Source of the DNA: Halomonas sp. SpR8
GTDB taxonomy: Bacteria; Pseudomonadota; Gammaproteobacteria; Pseudomonadales; Halomonadaceae
Assembly: GCF_031010195.1 (NCBI RefSeq)
Contig: NZ_JAUAMC010000002.1
Span: 1 to 64,000 of the forward strand
Reading direction: 5' to 3'
DNA length: 64,000 bases
Shown here: piece by piece, positions 62,018 to 64,000 of the stretch
Numbering within the stretch: the first letter of the stretch is position 1
Layout: the number at the start of each line of letters is the position of its first letter
Translations under genes and position numbers: made by a program
The notes under the pieces: generated by a model
The model's database searches: none
Seen by the model: the letters and a program-made list of their open reading frames with translations, nothing else
Told to the model about the DNA's origin: nothing

Positions 62018-62487
62018 CAGAACCCTCCTAACACAGGAGGCAGCCGCACCCCGAAAATACCCGCAAACAACCCATAAAAGAGCGCTGTGACGGCGATCAC
62101 ATAAAATACAAAGAAGGCAGGGCGCTGTTTCTCAAAGTCAAAAATAAGGAAGAGTGCTACCAGGAAACCCAGCGTAGCGGGCACATATCCTAAGGGACGA
62201 AACAAGGCGATGTAGATGCCTGTCGCCACCACAATCAGCAATGGCCTTAGCAGAGAGCCACCAGCGGCCGCCTCTGCTTCTTTGCGCCACTCCCCTACGA
62301 TTACAACTATCAGCGCTGCATACATGATGAACGCCATAAGGATAGGCATGAAGCGCGGCCCCACAATGGTGTCGCCACCAAACTGGGAGCGTATGCTCAA
62401 GGCTTCTGCCAGGTAGATCGTGGTCAATATCAGCAGGAAGGCTGGAAACAGTACTGCCGACCTTCTAAAACGTTCGACATTGTTCAT
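62017..62487 (-). CDS. tctB: TctB, small membrane subunit, aldarate locus
   Basis: 156 residues from ATG 62487, ten bases after AGAGGA; an upstream ATG at 62523 lies in the intercistronic hairpin. Four helices. Typical TctB start NNVERFRRSAVLFPAFLLIL and end LFYGLFAGIFGVRLPP. Confidence 0.85.
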   Translation of the reverse strand: MNNVERFRRSAVLFPAFLLILTTIYLAEALSIRSQFGGDTIVGPRFMPILMAFIMYAALIVVIVGEWRKEAEAAAGGSLLRPLLIVVATGIYIALFRPLGYVPATLGFLVALFLIFDFEKQRPAFFVFYVIAVTALFYGLFAGIFGVRLPPVLGGF

Positions 62488-62518
62488 TGACTCAAAATCC
62501 TCTGCTTGAGTTAGCCAT

Positions 62519-62537
62519 GGCACCGGTAACCGGCGCC
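62519..62537 (-). other. Intercistronic hairpin after the third tctC
   Basis: GGCGCCGG/CCGGTGCC (one G-U pair) with a three-base loop, 20 bases past the tctC stop. Confidence 0.6.
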
Positions 62538-62556
62538 ACGCTCTTTGAGTGGCGAA

Positions 62557-63540
62557 TTACTTGGACATCACGCCTGCTTCTACCAGCGCATCCATTTCGC
62601 TGAACAGTGACTCGGCCGTTTCATCAGCCCAGGCAGTCACCTCATCGGTACCCAGCCAGTTCGGCGTTACCCCAACGTTAGCCACCCACTCTTGAAACTC
62701 ATCGCTGTCGTACGCCGTTTTGTAAGCGCTTTCCAGTACGTTAATGGCTTCTTCCGGGGTGTCTGCTGGTGCGGCAAACACAATAAAGCTGCCAATCTGG
62801 AGGTCGATCCCCTCGTCAGCGGTGGTAGGCACATCGGGATACGTCGGGTTTTGCGTGTCAGAGAACTCAACGAGACCGCGTACGGTGCCATCTTCCAGAA
62901 GGTTGGAAAAATCGCCCAGACTGGTGAGGGCAACATCGACTTCATCAGACAGAATGGCTTCTTTCTGGGGGGCGGCACCACCGGGATAAGAGACAATTCT
63001 GAACTCTGTATCGGTCAACTCTTGAAGCTGCAGGATCGCCAGATGGATACGCCCGCCAAGATTCTGAATGGCAACGCGAATCTCACCGGGATTTGCCTTA
63101 GCCGCTTCGATAAGGTCATGAATCGTTTGATAGTCCGAATCGGCGTCAACGACGATAGCGTCTGGCTCGCTGGTCACCCGCGCAATCAGCTTCAATTTAT
63201 CAATATCGTAACTGGGCAGCATGGCTTGCCAAGGCACGGTGACTAGGCTGTCGTAGGTTAATGCGCCGATGGTATAGCCGTCGGGCCGGGCGCTCATAAG
63301 CTGCCCAATACCGGTGGCACTCACGCCACCCTCGATGTTTTCTGCGTACATGGAAACATCGAGGCTGTCTTCCGCGATGGTGGTCAGTTTACGGACGATT
63401 CCATCGGTACCACCGCCGGCTCCCCAGGGCACAATGACGCGAATATCGCGCTCAGGATAGTCAGCAATCGCTGCTCCAGATAGCGAGGATAGCGCAACGA
63501 CAGCGGCTAGGGTCAGCGAGAATTTGTTGTTTTTGTGCAT
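62557..63540 (-). CDS. tctC: TctC solute-binding protein, aldarate locus
   Basis: 327 residues from ATG 63540, eight bases after AAGGAG; the frame opens 75 bases earlier without a ribosome site. Signal peptide ends at GAAIA|DYPER, then DIRVIVPWGAGGGTDGIVRK and ARPDGYTIGALTYDSLVT. Preceded by operator C. Ligand probably a dicarboxylic sugar acid, judged from the glucarate dehydratase next door. Confidence 0.92.
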   Translation of the reverse strand: MHKNNKFSLTLAAVVALSSLSGAAIADYPERDIRVIVPWGAGGGTDGIVRKLTTIAEDSLDVSMYAENIEGGVSATGIGQLMSARPDGYTIGALTYDSLVTVPWQAMLPSYDIDKLKLIARVTSEPDAIVVDADSDYQTIHDLIEAAKANPGEIRVAIQNLGGRIHLAILQLQELTDTEFRIVSYPGGAAPQKEAILSDEVDVALTSLGDFSNLLEDGTVRGLVEFSDTQNPTYPDVPTTADEGIDLQIGSFIVFAAPADTPEEAINVLESAYKTAYDSDEFQEWVANVGVTPNWLGTDEVTAWADETAESLFSEMDALVEAGVMSK

Positions 63541-63689
63541 TATGTCTACTCCTTGGTGCATACGCTTATAAGAGGTCTTGGTATGCGTTTTTAAGCAATA
63601 TTTAATTGCCCACAAATGCCTGTAATCAGCTTATGAACAGACATACGATAAATCGCACTCAGTTACTCAAGATCATGCTTTAGAACTCT

Positions 63690-63707
63690 ATGTAATACAT
63701 CATACAA
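63690..63707. promoter_or_regulatory. Operator C, third tctC side
   Basis: Exact copy of operator A (ATGTAATACATCATACAA), 150 bases upstream of tctC and downstream of the glucarate dehydratase stop. Confidence 0.75.
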
Positions 63708-63846
63708 CTTGAAACTTAGTGTGTTTCTTCCCACACGACAATAGAGAGATGTGCAAACTAGACCAAAGTCGGGTAATGACTCGTTTGGAAACATCCCTCT
63801 AAAGAGAATACGTTTATCTTAAACCCTCAGTTATTAAGGAAAAACT

Positions 63847-64000
63847 CTAACGAACGAGCGCAGGACGTTTAGGATCAAATTCCCAACCAGCAATTAAATA
63901 CTGCATCGCCATGGCATCATTGCGCTGAGTCACGTCAAGGCTCTTGTAAAGCGCGTGCGCTTCTTTCAGCTTCTCCTCATCCAGCTCCACTCCTAACCCC
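63847..64000 (-). CDS. gudD: Glucarate dehydratase, C-terminal part
   Basis: The last 50 codons of a gene that enters from the right edge: GLGVELDEEKLKEAHALYKS, then RNDAMAMQYLIAGWEFDPKRPALVR. This matches the end of GudD (GLGVELD...AHxLYK...DDAxAMQxLIPxWxFxxKxPxxVR). The enzyme turns glucarate into 5-keto-4-deoxyglucarate, the substrate of KdgD. The active site lies outside the window. Confidence 0.85.
   Translation of the reverse strand, partial: GLGVELDEEKLKEAHALYKSLDVTQRNDAMAMQYLIAGWEFDPKRPALVR

Noticed and set aside
1-64000. CRISPR arrays, defence islands, prophage and secondary-metabolite clusters
   Set aside because: No regularly spaced repeats, no nuclease or phage structural genes, and no synthase modules were found; the unusual content is metabolic and regulatory.

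Overview
The window looks like a chromosomal segment of a halophilic or marine gammaproteobacterium, most likely Halomonadaceae. This is inferred from the protein families and gene order (three tripartite tricarboxylate transporter sets, a TRAP system, a NarK/NasR nitrate module, ArfA, DUF1415); no rRNA or other marker gene is present to fix the taxonomy. No tRNA, rRNA, CRISPR array or prophage was seen.

Layout. 1-427: end of an IS3-family (IS150-like) element cut by the window edge. 465-8368: glutathionyl-hydroquinone reductase, a LysR regulator, an M23 endopeptidase, two divergent L,D-transpeptidases and a patatin. 8739-11459: nitrate/nitrite MFS transporter and the NIT-ANTAR antiterminator NasR. 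11567-14518: SDR, luciferase-like oxidoreductase, GNAT and DUF1415. 14664-21530: GntR regulator divergent from a chromate-type transporter pair, a TctCBA set whose binding-protein gene has one in-frame stop, and a cytoplasmic gamma-glutamyltransferase-fold amidase. 21672-25311: ABC exporter, small DUF1127 protein, ArfA and an aldo/keto reductase.

25425-36654 is the nitrate assimilation locus. The leftward operon holds nitrate reductase, SUMT, a formate/nitrite channel and a PP2C-kinase fusion. The rightward operon holds an FAD reductase subunit, NirB and NirD. Each operon starts with a leader that carries two small hairpins overlapping a strong terminator, as expected for targets of the NasR protein encoded 20 kb away.

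36700-42430 is a clearly AT-richer insert with a second TctCBA set, a GntR regulator, KduI and KduD: a candidate transferred unit for unsaturated or simple hexuronates. 42731-46366 holds a cation diffusion facilitator, an MFS exporter and a MocR regulator.

46423-64000 is an oxidative hexuronate/aldarate locus: uronate dehydrogenase, galactarolactone isomerase and cycloisomerase, 5-dehydro-4-deoxyglucarate dehydratase, ketoglutarate-semialdehyde dehydrogenase, a DctPQM TRAP importer, a third TctCBA set, a thiamine-diphosphate enzyme, and the C-terminus of glucarate dehydratase at the right edge. Four near-identical 18-bp operators of the form TTGTA-N8-TACAA tie the whole locus to its FadR-type regulator. 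Uronates would be oxidised to aldarolactones, linearised to 5-dehydro-4-deoxyglucarate, decarboxylated to ketoglutarate semialdehyde and oxidised to 2-oxoglutarate; glucarate taken up by the third transporter would enter at the dehydratase step.
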